NCBI GenBank assembly: GCA_030220185.1 | Contig: JASPKZ010003844.1 | Coordinates: forward strand, 1,905,001 to 1,969,000 | Direction: 5' to 3' | Length of the DNA stretch: 64,000 bases | Source of the DNA: Diploptera punctata | Lineage: Eukaryota; Arthropoda; Insecta; Blattodea; Blaberidae | Shown: positions 1-11,170 of the stretch, piece after piece | How the letters are laid out: every line of letters starts with the position of its first letter | Numbering within the stretch: the stretch's first letter is position 1 | Made by a program: the position numbers and the translations under genes | The notes under the pieces: model-generated | Told to the model about the DNA's origin: nothing | What the model saw: only the letters and a program-made list of their open reading frames with translations | Databases searched by the model: none

Positions 1-519
1 GTTAACCAGTAAAATCGGATAATTAAGAGTAGGGGTTCACATAAAGCAAACATTTAAAAACTAAAGGCCGCAATTTTTCTTCTTTTGTAAGGTAACACTG
101 TATGTACCATTAAAAAAACTAAAAATGTATTCTCCAAAATAAGCATAATACGATATATAAGAATGCGGATTTATCAGAAAGACAAATTAAAAATAGGTCT
201 AGTTAATGTCATATTTATTTTCTCGCAACGAAACAATATGCATATGACTAACAATTGAAATATAGGTATCATTGTAAACGTTTGCGTTATTATTTAATTA
301 ACTGAAACACACTTTCGTTGAATCGTTTGATGTCATAATAAAATCATTTTACTAGGTGAGATAAGAAAAGCAGTGAATTATTTTTAGTTACGATAAAATA
401 TTACTTTGTTCAAAAGAATATATGACCATATTTCTGAACCCCATTACAATATTTAAATACTGCATATTTCACTATAAGCATCGAACGTAAATGTAACCAT
501 GATTAGTATACATACATAA
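1..519. other. AT-rich stretch, nothing recognised
   Basis: No convincing reading frame, tRNA-like box or inverted repeat was seen. It ends where the LINE-G 3' end begins. Confidence 0.5.
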
Positions 520-970
520 GGACTTTATTGAACTAAAAGTAGGACACATACAATGTTATTTACAAATATGGATCGCACGGGCAGTAAGCCGTACGTGCTG
601 TTGACAAGTCCGTTACAATAAGTTGATGATTTAAAAAAAATAGAAAACACAAAAATATTACAATTTGATATCAATACAGTTAGATTATACATTAACTTAG
701 TTATGTAGAATTATTAAGAATTAATGGCATTACAATTTGCTAACATATTTATTTATTCCTGAATAAGTGTTGTTCTTATTTTCCGCGATTTGTCCAGAAA
801 TCTACTCAGGTTTATCCAATTTTCTGGGCTTACCAATAACTCGTAGCATGCCAATCTTTCACAATTTGAATTTAGAAATCTTTCCGGTAATAACTGATGC
901 CTCCAATATTCTAAATCGTTACATTTTCCTAATATATGTATCTCGTCTTCATTGGACACATTCGTATATC
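520..970 (-). mobile_element. LINE-G copy 1: C-terminus plus 3' UTR
   Basis: This is the 3' end of a non-LTR retrotransposon on the minus strand. The short coding tail (stop at 753-755) is followed by an AT-rich 3' UTR. Near the end lies a block around 560-620 (sense strand AACGGACT..CAACAGCACGTACGG) that recurs almost unchanged at 43650-43690. The element ends with AATAAAGTCC at about 522-531 and a TATG-like tail. The second copy at 43206-43755 has the same order of coding tail, block and polyadenylation signal, which is what defines the family. The 5' part is missing, as is usual after incomplete reverse transcription. Confidence 0.65.
753..970 (-). pseudogene. LINE-G C-terminal coding fragment
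   Basis: About 70 codons are open. The start contains HILGKC, resembling the zinc-knuckle-like stretch after the RNase H or RT domain in Jockey/I-group LINE proteins. It is followed by a WRHQLLPERF stretch and ends SRKIRTTLIQE then stop. The last 28 residues match a frame at 43206-43301 in the second copy, including PENW, FLDK and KIRTTLI. Conservation of protein and stop position supports true coding ancestry. The nearest in-frame start codon is GTG at 957-959, so this is an internal fragment rather than a gene with its own start. The precise LINE clade cannot be set from this length. Confidence 0.55.
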
Positions 971-1010
971 GTGATCGTCGCTAATGTTTTAAAAATTCCA
1001 TGCCCCTAAC

Positions 1011-2039
1011 CTGAATCAAGCTAGCCCTGATCTCTATTTAAATCCTAGATTGAGTACATAAAATTATTTTCCCCAAACTTGTTTTAGGTCTCTTTGTAAA
1101 AATAGTGATCGTTTTCCCGTACATTCGGCCAAAATATTTTGTCGGTTTATATCTAGGTACCTCCTCCCAATTTTTCTCCACACATTCTTGCGATTTTCAG
1201 TCCCTTTTTCCCATACCCAATCTTTTGGAGTTCTCTCTTAACCTAGTCTGCCCAGAATTTCCCATTTGTGTTCCTGATTTGGTGGTCGTAACAAATTGCT
1301 GATTAGTATAAAATAAGAGTGTAAGTGTACTAGCATAAGGGGTGGAAGTCGAGTGCAATAGAGATACAATAAAATCCAAGTAAAATTAAGTTAATATTTC
1401 TCTACCATAGATTATAATGTAATGGATATATAATAGGAATGGAACTGTTGTGAAGTCTTCCATATGAACTTGTCTGTATTTAATTTTACATGCTAGTTCT
1501 GCTGGATGAGAAGGTGTCTATATGAAGACTTCTTTTCTAGAAAGGGTTTTACAGCAACTCGTATTTTTTACGAGGGAGTCTTGAAATACGACTTAAGAGT
1601 GTGTAATGATCTGAAAAGAAAAGCAATAAAAGATGATAGGAGAAAGTTATTACAAGAAGAGATGGAACTTTGAAGAAATTGCCTCACTACTCGGTAAGTT
1701 TATTTAAGAAACAAGAAGGTTAGGTTCGACTAAGGAAATGAACCAGGCTTCTAGTTTTATTTTACACGCTGTACGTATTCAGAGACAGGAACATAATTTT
1801 AAATCTCTTTGGCTTTACGGATGTAAAAATATTGGGATGAAAGAAATCCTCAAGAATTGAATTCTCTCACCTTCAATCGATCAGACCAAAGTAATCCAAA
1901 AAAGAGTTCTCCGCCAAAATGGAATCATACTAAATAATTCACCGGCACTGTTAAATCTCTAGTATCAAGCTGCAGTGACATAATCTTTCTATATATCCTT
2001 ATCCAATCACCATTTGTATAATCTAGTCTCCTCGAATTA
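1011..2039. other. Unannotated AT-rich stretch
   Basis: Only short accidental frames are present. No tRNA-like boxes, transposase motifs or strong inverted repeats were recognised. Confidence 0.4.
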
Positions 2040-4000
2040 TGCTTAATGTCAATCTTTCATTCCCCTTTCCTGACACATAGCCTGTCCATCGCAATCTTCG
2101 AGTCTAACTGTTCTTATTATATCTGGTCTCCTATAAAGATCAGCAGCTCACTTCTATGTATTCTTATCCATTCGCCTGTCTGTTCATCTCTCTTTAGTTC
2201 AAATGTTTTTAAAAGAACTTATTCTCAAATGCTGAAATATTTTCTCTTCCCTTAAAGTAAGAGTCCATGTTCCGCATCCACATAATATAACTGTGTTAAT
2301 AACAGTTTTATGTATTTTTAGTTTATTGTATTTTATAGAGACGTTGGGGCGATAGAGTCTCTGTAATGCACATTAGCATGCATTTTCAGAATTGAACCTA
2401 TGTTTAATTTTTCGATCACATAGTTCCTGTTTGTAATTATTGTTCCAAGGTATTTGAATGTATCCACTCCTTCAAAATTTCCCTCACTTAGGCTATCATT
2501 AACTTACTAATTTCATTAAATAATGTATCTCAATATGTGGCCGTATATTACTTTTCTTGATGTTTACTTCCAGCCCAAATTTCTTTAGCGTTTCTCAATA
2601 GAGTGTGCGTGTAAGCCCTTAGTATCTCCTCGCTATCGCCTAATAAAACTACATCATCAGGATAAACCAACAGCTTAGTAATTCCATTGAGTTGTGGGTC
2701 TTCTTCATCCTCTAAATATTTTACGGCATGCTATAGTATAAAATTTAATAGTAGAGGAGATAGTGCATCTCCTTCCTATAACCCATTGTGAATATTTAAA
2801 AGCAGGCCTACATGAAAAATGTTTGCCCACTCGCACCCTACTATTTATGTCAATTAGACACATTCGGTAAGTCTAACGTTTTAGTAATTCCGAACTCCAA
2901 CAGGATAATATATAACTTCTCCTCCTTAATTGAAATATATGCCTTTTTAAAATGTAGGCCTACGTATAGGGGATGCACAATCCATTATATCAGTATTTCG
3001 TCTATAAAATTTGTCTTATACTAAATATCTGATCTGCTGTAAGCCTATTTCTTCTAACTCCACATTGATGAACACCTATTACATCGTCAATATAGGTAGT
3101 AAGTCTGGATACTAATATATTTGTTAGAATTTTGAATTCTGTACGAAGATAAAAGTAATGAGATGCCTCTACAGTTGTTCCAAACAGTTTACCTCCTTAT
3201 TTATTGGTGATATTTGATTCCTTCCATTTATTTGGAAGAGCCTCTTTTTCCCAAATCATACTAAGCAAACGATGTGTCTCCTCCATCAATTTTCTATTCC
3301 CTTATTTAATCAGTTCGCTGGGAACCCATCTCAACTGAACTTGATGATTTATACATCTTTCTTCCTTCTACCCGCATTTAAATTCCTAATCCACTTGGTT
3401 CTATGAATAATACTTCTGTTGTCTGTAAATTATCCTCTTCAATATCCTGTTTTACATGTACATTTAATACTTAATAAAGTAATGTTTCCATCTATTTAAT
3501 AGACTCCTGGAATCTGGCATCTTTTACCCATTCCTAATCATAATAATTATAATATCTATTCTAGTCTGAAACATTTCCTCTCTATGCTAATTCCCTGGTA
3601 CAATTCTCTGATGCTCCTATTTTTTTATATTCAGTTGAGAATCATTAATATTCTCTCTTAAATATTCCTTCTTTTTTACTCTTTAATAATCAAGAGATTT
3701 CCCATCTGATGTCACCCAACTGTTATAAAATTACTTCATTGGATCGTGTAAGAAATTATTTTTTTCTAGATTTCTTTTCTTTACAATATCGGAAGATTCC
3801 TCATAAAACCATTTATTATTTCGCCTCTTTTTTTAAATAACTTGCGCTTTCTGATGCTGATAATTTGATAGATCTTTCATAGCCTCCCATTCCTTATCTA
3901 TATCAGTATATTATTCGGTTGCACATTTTTACCTGACGATTCCAGCATTTTAAATATATTAATAAGTTTTATTTGATATTCTTGCCTCAGTTCATTATAT
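2040..4000 (-). mobile_element. LINE-A copy, long and decayed (RT plus C-terminus)
   Basis: Read on the minus strand this matches the LINE-A copies at 30937-32165 and 8855-9740. The C-terminal part is at about 2050-2300 and the RT core at about 2560-3080. The RT box is visible at 2630-2680 as a YPDDVVLLGD-like reading, where other copies have YADDVVLLAD. The QGDALSPLLLN box lies near 2740-2780. Upstream sequence to about 4000 is probably the region between endonuclease and RT. Many stops and indels make it a pseudogene. It is the longest LINE-A copy in the window and lacks a recognisable endonuclease domain. RTE-type affinity is suggested by the C-terminal GHVARM..GRP pattern, but this is tentative. 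Confidence 0.65.
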
Positions 4001-4206
4001 CTGAAGTTTTTTTAATTCAAATTTTTCAGAATCATTTTTATCGTTCGTTCCTCTATTGATAGACATACATTTATTCGGCAAGTAGGTTGTAGAATTGAGA
4101 CTATAAAAATAAATATACTTTGATTATTTCACTGATTTACAAGTAATTCACCCTACTCGTCTAATGCAGTGTAGTGAGAAGTACTAGATAAATGAAAATT
4201 AATATA

Positions 4207-4964
4207 CACCGTATTCCAAAATGATTGACGGGGTTTTAAGTAGTTGGTATAGCTTTACAAACGAAATTGGATGCGTGATTATTTGCTATAATGAAAGAAA
4301 AACTGTGAAAGTTTCATATCCTGTATGCAGTAATTTGTTTCTTGTCATTATTGCGTCGTTAGCGTTAAATTTGTTAAAATAGATATTCCTGTACATAAGT
4401 CATTCTGTGTGTTGCAATTTGCGAGGTCTGCTTCCATTGTTGCAGTGCAGCGAGCTTTCCGACGGCAATTTGGAAATGATCCTCCGACAGATAAAATTAT
4501 CCGTCGATGATATAAACAGTTAGAAACAATTAGATGTATCTGTTAAAGGAAAAGTCCAGGACGTCCATGAACACCAAATGACGCGTCGGTCCGGATGACA
4601 TGATTCATTCCCATACGCTCCACGGTCTCCCGATCTCATACCTTGTGATTTCTTCCTGTGGGGGTATGTGAAAGACCATGTGTACGTACCACCACTTCCG
4701 GTCGACCTTCCAGACTTGAGAAGAAGGATTGTTGCTACCGTTGAATTCATTATTCCAAATATACTGACCAAGGTTTGGAAGGAATCCGACTATCGGCTTG
4801 ATGTGTGCCTTGTAACGAAAGGTACTCACATCGAACACTTACAAAGTATGCTATGAAAACTTGAAGAGTTTGTCTTTAATCCCTTGTAAGTTTTGTTCTT
4901 ATATGTATCATATAAGATAAATTAAATAACTTTGAAATCCTGTCCATCATTTTGGAACATCCTG
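4207..4964 (+). mobile_element. Deleted Tc1/mariner (IS630-type) element
   Basis: The ends form imperfect inverted repeats of about 33 bp: TTCCAAAATGATTGACGGGG on the left matches the reverse complement of the right end around CCATCATTTTGGAA. Both ends are flanked by TA (4205-4206 and 4965-4966), the duplication made by this superfamily. The body encodes the start and end of a transposase with the catalytic middle missing. At 758 bp it is well below the 1.2-1.8 kb of autonomous relatives, so it is a non-autonomous internal-deletion derivative. Confidence 0.75.
4395..4856 (+). pseudogene. Mariner/IS630-type transposase remnant
   Basis: Two pieces are recognisable. At about 4398-4515 a helix-turn-helix region reads RAFRRQFGNDPPTDKIIRR, then a stop in place of a conserved tryptophan. 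At about 4530-4580 a KSPGRP linker follows. At about 4623-4856 comes the C-terminal part, with SPDLIPCDFFLWGYVKD and ending VTKGTHIEHLQSML. In intact relatives the SPDL..DFFLWG block carries the region of the third catalytic acid. The first two acids of the DDE/D centre are absent because the middle is deleted. Stops and a frame change separate the pieces, so no active enzyme can be made. Confidence 0.75.
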
Positions 4965-4969
4965 TAGAA

Positions 4970-5544
4970 TAGGTTATATTCTTACGATTTAATTTTTTAC
5001 AAAACTTGATATAATTAATACAGTTGACAAGTGTCTCGATTTAATTATTTTTATTACAGGTATTTGTATTTTATGTAACAAGTTCTTGTAAACAATTTTT
5101 AATGTTAAGAATTAATTAAATTATACATAATTATTTTATTGTATGCCGTTTATACAGGATTATCCTATATTATCCCTTAAGGGCTAAAGTCCCTTGCAGA
5201 TGGTAGGGTAGCTCAGATATACTACTTAGTTAAGCTAATCCTAAAGAGTAATTGTACATAATTGTTGAGGTTCACTTCTATTGGTAACTGATATTCCCGG
5301 GTGGTTTCCACTATTCTATCTCATTACGTCTATTGGGTTTCCATTCACTGTGCGAATGTGATAATCCATCTAATTGTCTTCATCCCCACACGCTTCTCTT
5401 CCAATTATGGGGTCTCACGTGATTAAACTTTAGGTCTATCTAGTTCTATTCAAACTCGTCACGTGACCAGCCCCACATATATTTGTAATTGTAAGTAGAC
5501 CTATTTATATAATTTGAGATTGGTTGAAGTGGAAGAGAATATTT
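4970..5544. other. Unannotated stretch
   Basis: AT-rich with a few GC-richer patches around 5180-5480. No family recognised. Confidence 0.4.
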
Positions 5545-5800
5545 TTCGGTCTCGGGCTCCTAAAAGATCCTTAAGCCTGAATGAAAAGGCCTCTAAGCAA
5601 AATTTACCGAATTTTCCCGTCCTAGTACTACCTTGGTTTCCTAGATGTCTGTATGAGGCGGAACGCTGACCACGGACCACTCAAATGACATCTATACGAA
5701 AAACAAGTGTAACTAAATTAGTATGGTTCAAATTCTTCCCTGTAGGGAGAGAGCGCCTAAATCTCTGTTAAGGGAAACATGGGCTTACAAGAAGAAGACA
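5545..5800 (+). mobile_element. SINE-E, 5'-truncated
   Basis: The sequence matches the body of the fuller SINE-E copies at 50978-51365 (plus) and 21695-22272 (minus), from a CTCGGGCTCCTAAAAGATCC-like start through GAAAAGGCCTCTAAGC to the terminal GGGAAACATGGGCTTACAA and an A/G-rich tail. The tRNA-like head is missing. Confidence 0.7.
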
Positions 5801-5847
5801 AGTTTCGTCATATAAAATGATCACTAGTAATGTTATAACTACATCTT

Positions 5848-5925
5848 CTTCTTCACTTCACGGACCTTAGGCAAATTGCCGGTTCCGCCTCACAGTTGTT
5901 CGGTCCATCTTACACATACATTGTT
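5848..5925 (-). mobile_element. LINE-C 3' terminal scrap
   Basis: On the minus strand this matches the last 70-80 bp of the LINE-C tails at 14107-14276 and 22755-23070, including GGCAATTTGCC, GTGAAGTGAAGAAGAAG and the preceding ACTGTGAGGCGGAAC. Confidence 0.6.
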
Positions 5926-6114
5926 GTTGTTATATTATTATTAGTATTCATTATTAAGACTATTATCATAATGGCTCATTAGCCACTCGTTATTCTCATT
6001 ACATTTTATTATTGATATTATTATATTGTATTTGGTACATGTTGATAAACTAATAAAATAGCAAAATTCCAGGGAAATATGTGGTACGATTAAACGAACA
6101 CTAAATAACAAAAC

Positions 6115-6545
6115 AAAAAGAGAGACCCAACTGAAATTTTATAAAAATGTTGCAAGTTTGACGGTACTGCTCTATGGTTTTCAGAAGCCTGGATGGATAC
6201 ATAAAAAAACAAGCCCTAAGTAGGATTAACGGCGCGGACAGAGCAGAAAGAAATGAAAATTTTTGAGAATGTTAAAGGGTGCACTAAGGAAGACAGAATA
6301 CAAGAACACAGAAATTAAGAAAGGAAATTGAAATATTTGCAATAACTGATTTAAACTGTATACATATAGGGGGGGGGGACAAAATGGAAGCAACACATAG
6401 AACAGGAATGAAATGAAGATAGATATCCCCCCCCCCCCCCCAAAACAAATAACAAAATACAAACCTAAAGGCACCCGAGATGTGGGCAGACCTAGAAAGA
6501 GATGGGCTGAAGTCGGAACGGGTCAACAGACCTAATCCATGAATG
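6115..6545 (+). mobile_element. LINE-F C-terminal fragment
   Basis: The frame, after indels, reads ETQLKFYKNVA..LLYGF, then PKGTRDVGRPRKRWAEVGTG and a stop, then an ATGATGATG-type tail. This is the usual C-terminal layout of these LINE polyproteins: LLYG.E.W, H..RM, then a basic GRP..RW tail. The copy is interrupted by a G-run (6369-6378) and a C-run (6427-6441) and is clearly dead. Confidence 0.6.
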
Positions 6546-6567
6546 AAGATGATGATGATTATTGTAT

Positions 6568-6573
6568 TTGGAA

Positions 6574-6638
<65 letters not shown>

Positions 6639-6640
6639 CG
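6568..6640. repeat. (ATT)n microsatellite
   Basis: A nearly pure ATT/TTA run following the LINE-F tail; it could be that tail expanded. Confidence 0.9.
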
Positions 6641-7689
6641 GATGAGAATGTTCATATATTTTAACTTAATAGTTACATTTAAAAAATTATATTTCAATGT
6701 TGCCTATGATAATTTGACTGTGTGAAAGTTTTCTAACGAGGGGAAGTTTGTAAATTACTTGTATATTGAAACACAGCTATATTCGTTATTTACTCTTCTG
6801 AATACAATTTATAGCATATAATGTGTTATAAGTCCTATGGGATATTATAGGATATTCTACATTTGGCATTATGAGATTAAATTTGGAAAATGCATTAATT
6901 TGACTTATAAGATAAAGTGACCCTAGAGTAATTTTTTTTTCCTTTAGGCCAAAATATATATAGGCCCTAGTTCTCTTCAAATGTCTGGCTTGTGCATATT
7001 CTTCTATCAGGCCCTTCATGCTAGTTCTGATTATTCTTCCTCTAACCTTTAAACATGACAAAACCAAGTAAATAAATAAATTAATAATTAGATATGTGCC
7101 TTATTTTTTCGCGATTTTTAAGATGGAAAATTATTTTTAACATGTTTATAATCACAGACAAAATAGGAAAGTCTTTTATTATTATATAATTATATAAAAC
7201 TTTCCTCATTAGAGGATTGCCTCAAAGACAAAGTGATACAGACAATTCATTTTTGTAATTGATGAAATGCATTTTGTAAATACATTTTAAAAAATTCAAC
7301 TTGTAGGCCTAATTGAAGTATACATACTATAAAGAAATTTTGTAAATATGGTTTCTTAAAATTGAAATTGATCCTCTAATGGCAGCGATGGCAATTCTAG
7401 AAAGATACACCCTGTCCAAATCTAATGAATTCCAAAATTTGGCTAAGAATCCTGGTATAGTACCACTTGCCCCGATCATCAATCCTGTTACTATCTAGTT
7501 GGTATTTATCTTTGTAATAGTCAATTGTTGGCTCATATATGGCTTTCTTTTCAGAGTCAACTTCCTCCTAGCAATAAAAGATGTAAACTATTTGATAACT
7601 GATTCGAAGCCCCAAATTTTCAGTTCGCTTGTTGTTATTCCCATGATAACTAACCCGATATGTTTGCTCAGTCGCCAAGGTAATTTCAG
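6641..7689. other. Unannotated AT-rich stretch
   Basis: No recognisable coding or repeat family. The open frames lack any family motif. Confidence 0.4.
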
Positions 7690-7975
7690 AGTAACACATC
7701 CACATCTGTAATCACAGAGATGGACGAATATCCAACCAGTATAGGTCTGATATATGATCAGTATGTCGGATATCCAACTGTTATAGCTGGTTTTCTCAAC
7801 CTGGAGCCGCTAATTATTGAAGCTACTCAAATTCCTCACGATTATGGATGGCCATCAGTCAGATACAGGCCAAAATTCCATGAGAAAATTCCTTCCCCTA
7901 TGAAGACTCGAACCAAAGCAAGTTCAATAGCTCTGCGCCAAGACATGATGCCTTAAACCTCTCGCCTATGACGCG
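7690..7975 (-). mobile_element. SINE-C copy with tRNA-like head
   Basis: On the minus strand a tRNA-like head is seen at about 7905-7975, with an A-box-like TAGGCGAGAGGTTTAAGGC and a B-box-like GGTTCGAGTCT. The body towards 7690 contains blocks such as CTCAACCTGGAGCCGC and TCACAGAGATGGACGA on the plus strand. These blocks recur at 26640-26960, 49680-49795 and 61991-62210. This is the fullest SINE-C copy in the window. Confidence 0.65.
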
Positions 7976-7979
7976 GGAT

Positions 7980-8850
7980 TAGAATTTTCACTACCAGATT
8001 AATTTCACGAATAGCAAACATTTCATCATTAATTATTGCTTAATAACAAATTATATTTGTGAAATAAATTAAAAACACGAATAAACATACTGTAAACCGC
8101 TTATTGGACCATAATAACATATTCCAGGCGCGATATTAAGCTACCAATCATGTTCAATTGTCTGTAAATAAAATATAAATAAAAATTATTGCTTCTGTGA
8201 ATATTTTTGTTTAAAATATTAGAGTTTCAGAGTCATTCTCGCATGATTATAGGATATTTCCTTAAATACTTGCATTTCCTTGCAAATCGTCAAAAGATCT
8301 TCAAAATAAAAAAGGATGACTCATTTTCTGTTCTGCGTATATCATTGTCATTTGTCATCATGTTTTTTTTTTTCACAATTTAAATGTTCTGGTTATCTGC
8401 CAAACTGCCACCTAGCGTGTTGCTGCAAAAACATTTTCAGTCTGTGAAAAACTTCACAAGTGACAGTTTCGTTTTATTGTTTTGGCAGCATGCAAAATGA
8501 ACATGTTGAGAGGAATATAGATATTTTGAAAATTTACAGTTTTAAATTGTGTTTTTTGCATTCATTCGTATACACGAATGGACCATTATTTTATTTTACT
8601 AATATATATCTTGAACTTGTTGAATGCGTGCTGCAGCATAGAACTTATTACATACGTTAAATCAATTCTATTCTATTCATTCATAATTAAGAAAAGATAG
8701 TAACAAAAGTTAAATAATTCTGAATTAATATTAAATATTTTGTTACAAAACCGTGCAAAGTAAATCCCTCACGGTTAAATTGCTGTTAAAAATACCGTAA
8801 TTTGCAGGCAGTACAATTTATTGACATTTCTGTTTTTAAAAATACAAGAA
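7980..8850. other. Unannotated AT-rich stretch
   Basis: No coding potential or repeat structure recognised. Confidence 0.4.
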
Positions 8851-9085
8851 TATAACAGTACGAAAGGGCCTGTATGATCATCAATGTGGATTTAGAAGAA
8901 ACAGGTCTACAACAGATCAGATTTTTAGCTTAAGACAGATTTTAGAAAAGGAATAGGAATATAATGGTAATGTACATCAACTATACGTAGACTTCAAAAA
9001 GGCATACGATTAAATTAAAAGGGAGAAGTTATATAGTATCCTGCTGGAGTTCGGAATTCCTAAAAAGTTAGTTAGACTTATAACA

Positions 9086-9295
9086 ATGTGTCTAAATGGC
9101 ACAAAGAGTAGGGTGCGTGTAGGCAAACAGTTTTCGGATACTTTTGAAATCCTCAATGGGTTGAAGCAAGGAGATGCACTATCTCCTCTACTATTTAATT
9201 TTGTACTAAAGCATGCCATCAAATCTTTAGAGGATGGAGAAGGCTTACAACTCAATGGTATTAACAAGATGTTGATCTATGCTGATGATGGGTAG
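9086..9295 (+). pseudogene. LINE-A reverse transcriptase fragment
   Basis: This open frame holds the RT palm: QFSDTF, GLKQGDALSPLLFNF, and the active-site box YADD at its end, followed by G and a stop in place of the usual hydrophobic residues. The enzyme would copy element RNA into DNA at a nicked chromosomal target. The essential aspartates of the box are present, but the frame is cut on both sides, so the fragment is non-functional. Confidence 0.75.
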
Positions 9296-9391
9296 TACTA
9301 TTTGCCGATAGCGAGCAGATACTAAAGGACAACACGCATCACTCCTAAGTAACACTACGGAATTGGGACTGGAAGTAAATATCAATAAAAC

Positions 9392-9393
<2 letters not shown>

Positions 9394-9440
<47 letters not shown>
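9394..9440. repeat. (TA)n microsatellite inside LINE-A
   Basis: Alternating TA of about 46 bp. The copy near 31475-31505 has ordinary sequence at this place, so the microsatellite arose within this LINE copy. Confidence 0.9.
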
Positions 9441-9443
<3 letters not shown>

Positions 9444-9740
9444 GGAAGTGGATAGCTAATGGCAAATGAGGGAAATTTTGAGGAAGTGGCTGAATTCAAA
9501 TACCTAGGAATAATAATCACAAACAGGAATGTGATGCACAAAGTAATTAAACATAGGCTCAATTCTGGAAATGTGTGCTATTTTGCATTACAGAGACTCT
9601 TGACGTCCCAGTTCCTTTCAAAAAACGTTAAACTGAAAATATATAAAACTATAATTCTACCAGTTATATTATATGAATGCGAAACATGGACTCTTACTTT
9701 AAGGGAGGAAAGGAGATTACAAGTATTTGAGAATTAAAGT

Positions 9741-10492
9741 TCTTATTAACATTTTTGATTACGAGTATTTGAGAATAAAGTTTCTTTTGAAACTTTATGG
9801 AAATACATTGTTATTCATTGTAACAGCTCTACAGAAGCGAAACGAGTTTAATTAACAGGATTTTAAAAATATTATATACAGTGCACATACTTTTTTTATA
9901 TTACCTCTTTATTTAAAACTGTAGGAAGAAAATAACTGTGTAGAAATAATGAAGTTATTTTTTGTAATACTGTATGCAGTATTGTATTTATAGATGCACA
10001 AAGAGAATTATTGTACGGAAATTATAAATTTGTTTTACTTTTTGTTGTACTGTAGCGTTTAATTTAAAAAGTTAAACATATTTTAAGCAACAGAATAAAC
10101 TTGTAATCCACAATTAGCTACTTATTTCTTTACCCGCCTATACCTCCTGTAAACAGTACAGCACAAATGCCATACTAGTCGGACTGGTGCTACCACTCTC
10201 TCATCAAACAATGTTATGTACAGTAAGAGTGCACATAATCTAACTTCATGTCCGAGCCCTAGTTATGATTATAATAAAATTAATATACTTAATCGCCCAT
10301 GTTCTTGTTTGTAATAGGATTCGTTCATAAAACACGATTTAATAAACCGAACTATTTAGTTTAAATGATGTTTCACTTTATAGTTCTCCAGAAGTTTTAA
10401 ACAATCTTAACTGCTCATGAAATCACATTTTATGACTTGAGCGATACAAAACTGTCAACAGTAATGCAATAACGTCTGGCCCAGATTTTATT
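9741..10492. other. Unannotated AT-rich stretch
   Basis: A short duplication of the GTATTTGAGAATAAAGTT block follows the LINE at 9725-9785. Nothing else recognised. Confidence 0.4.
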
Positions 10493-11170
10493 GACTATTT
10501 AACTCATGCCCCAAATGGGAGTCAATGACCAATCACGTTTCAATGATTTCTGTATTACAACCAATCAGAGACGTGTTTCACGAAATAATTATCAACGTTA
10601 GGATTATCATATATTAAGCAAAGCTCCTCCTTTTTAATATTCTGAACAGGTCTGACCGTTATTTTGTAGTGACTGAGCCTATAACAAATACGGCTACCAG
10701 ATTGTATATAATAGTGCTTACATGTCAACATTTGTAGCAATTGATTATACCACCAAAAAAAGAAACCACTGTTTGCACTTTCTTAAATGTATACGACATC
10801 AAAAATGAATTAATATACAGATTGATGTGTTTCATTTTTTCTCCACTAGAGAGCATTCTTACAATATTGCGTTCCTTTGGCAATAAATAGTATGATCTGG
10901 TTGCAGTGATAAACAAAAGAAGCAGTAGAAGCGTAGGCTACCTATCGTTTCTCATTAGTTTTCAAACATCACCGTTTACTTTAAATATAAAAATATTTTT
11001 AAATAACTGTAGTTAAATAATGATTTGTGAGTAAACAGCTTTATTTTATTCGTTAAATAGTCCTAACAAATGCCACTCTTGATTTCCAAATTCTCTAGAT
11101 AAATTCACTCCTCACTTCGTGAGTCGTGAATTTATCGATAATTTGGAAATCACTCGTGGCATTACTTATG
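10493..11170 (-). mobile_element. Hairpin-ended element, copy 1
   Basis: This is a repeat of about 680 bp with copies at 54112-54818 and 57206-57635. In element orientation it begins CATAAGTAATGCC and ends GAGTTAAATAGTC. Just inside the first end lies a near-palindrome of about 89 bp (11072-11160) with arms containing GATTTCCAAATT and GATAAATTCAC and a centre CACTTCGTGAG. There are no terminal inverted repeats joining the two ends and no clear target duplication. The superfamily is unknown; rolling-circle-type elements with one terminal hairpin are one possibility. It contains a small open frame shared with copy 2. Confidence 0.7.
10725..10916 (-). CDS. Small frame shared by hairpin element copies 1 and 2
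   Basis: The 63-residue frame contains PKERNIVRMLSSGEK, then LYINSFLMSY and KKVQTVVSFFGGIINCYKC. Copy 2 (54355-54618) keeps the same frame although it carries an extra 51 bp after SFLMSY, which is an in-frame difference. No known domain is recognised. The resemblance may simply reflect the DNA identity of the two copies; two copies cannot prove selection on a protein. Confidence 0.25.
   Translation of the reverse strand: MFITATRSYYLLPKERNIVRMLSSGEKMKHINLYINSFLMSYTFKKVQTVVSFFGGIINCYKC

Larger units (their letters stand above)
8855..9740 (+). mobile_element. LINE-A copy, 5'-truncated, RT core
   Basis: It starts inside the RT domain (HQCGFRRNRSTTDQIF reading) and runs through VDFKKAYD, QGDALSPLLFN and YADD to the connection region and LYECETW. 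Frame breaks occur around 8955, 9015 and 9295, and a TA microsatellite (9394-9440) replaces part of the thumb region. The copy stops at about 9740 after the LYG.ETWTL..EER block, before the GHVARM tail. It is close in sequence to the copy at 30937-32165. Confidence 0.75.

Noticed and set aside
6543..6725. Protein with a long tyrosine run
   Set aside because: The frame is an ATT microsatellite read through. The same applies to the Tyr, Ile, Leu and Asn runs at 30.8, 32.2, 46.1, 47.3 and 63.7 kb.
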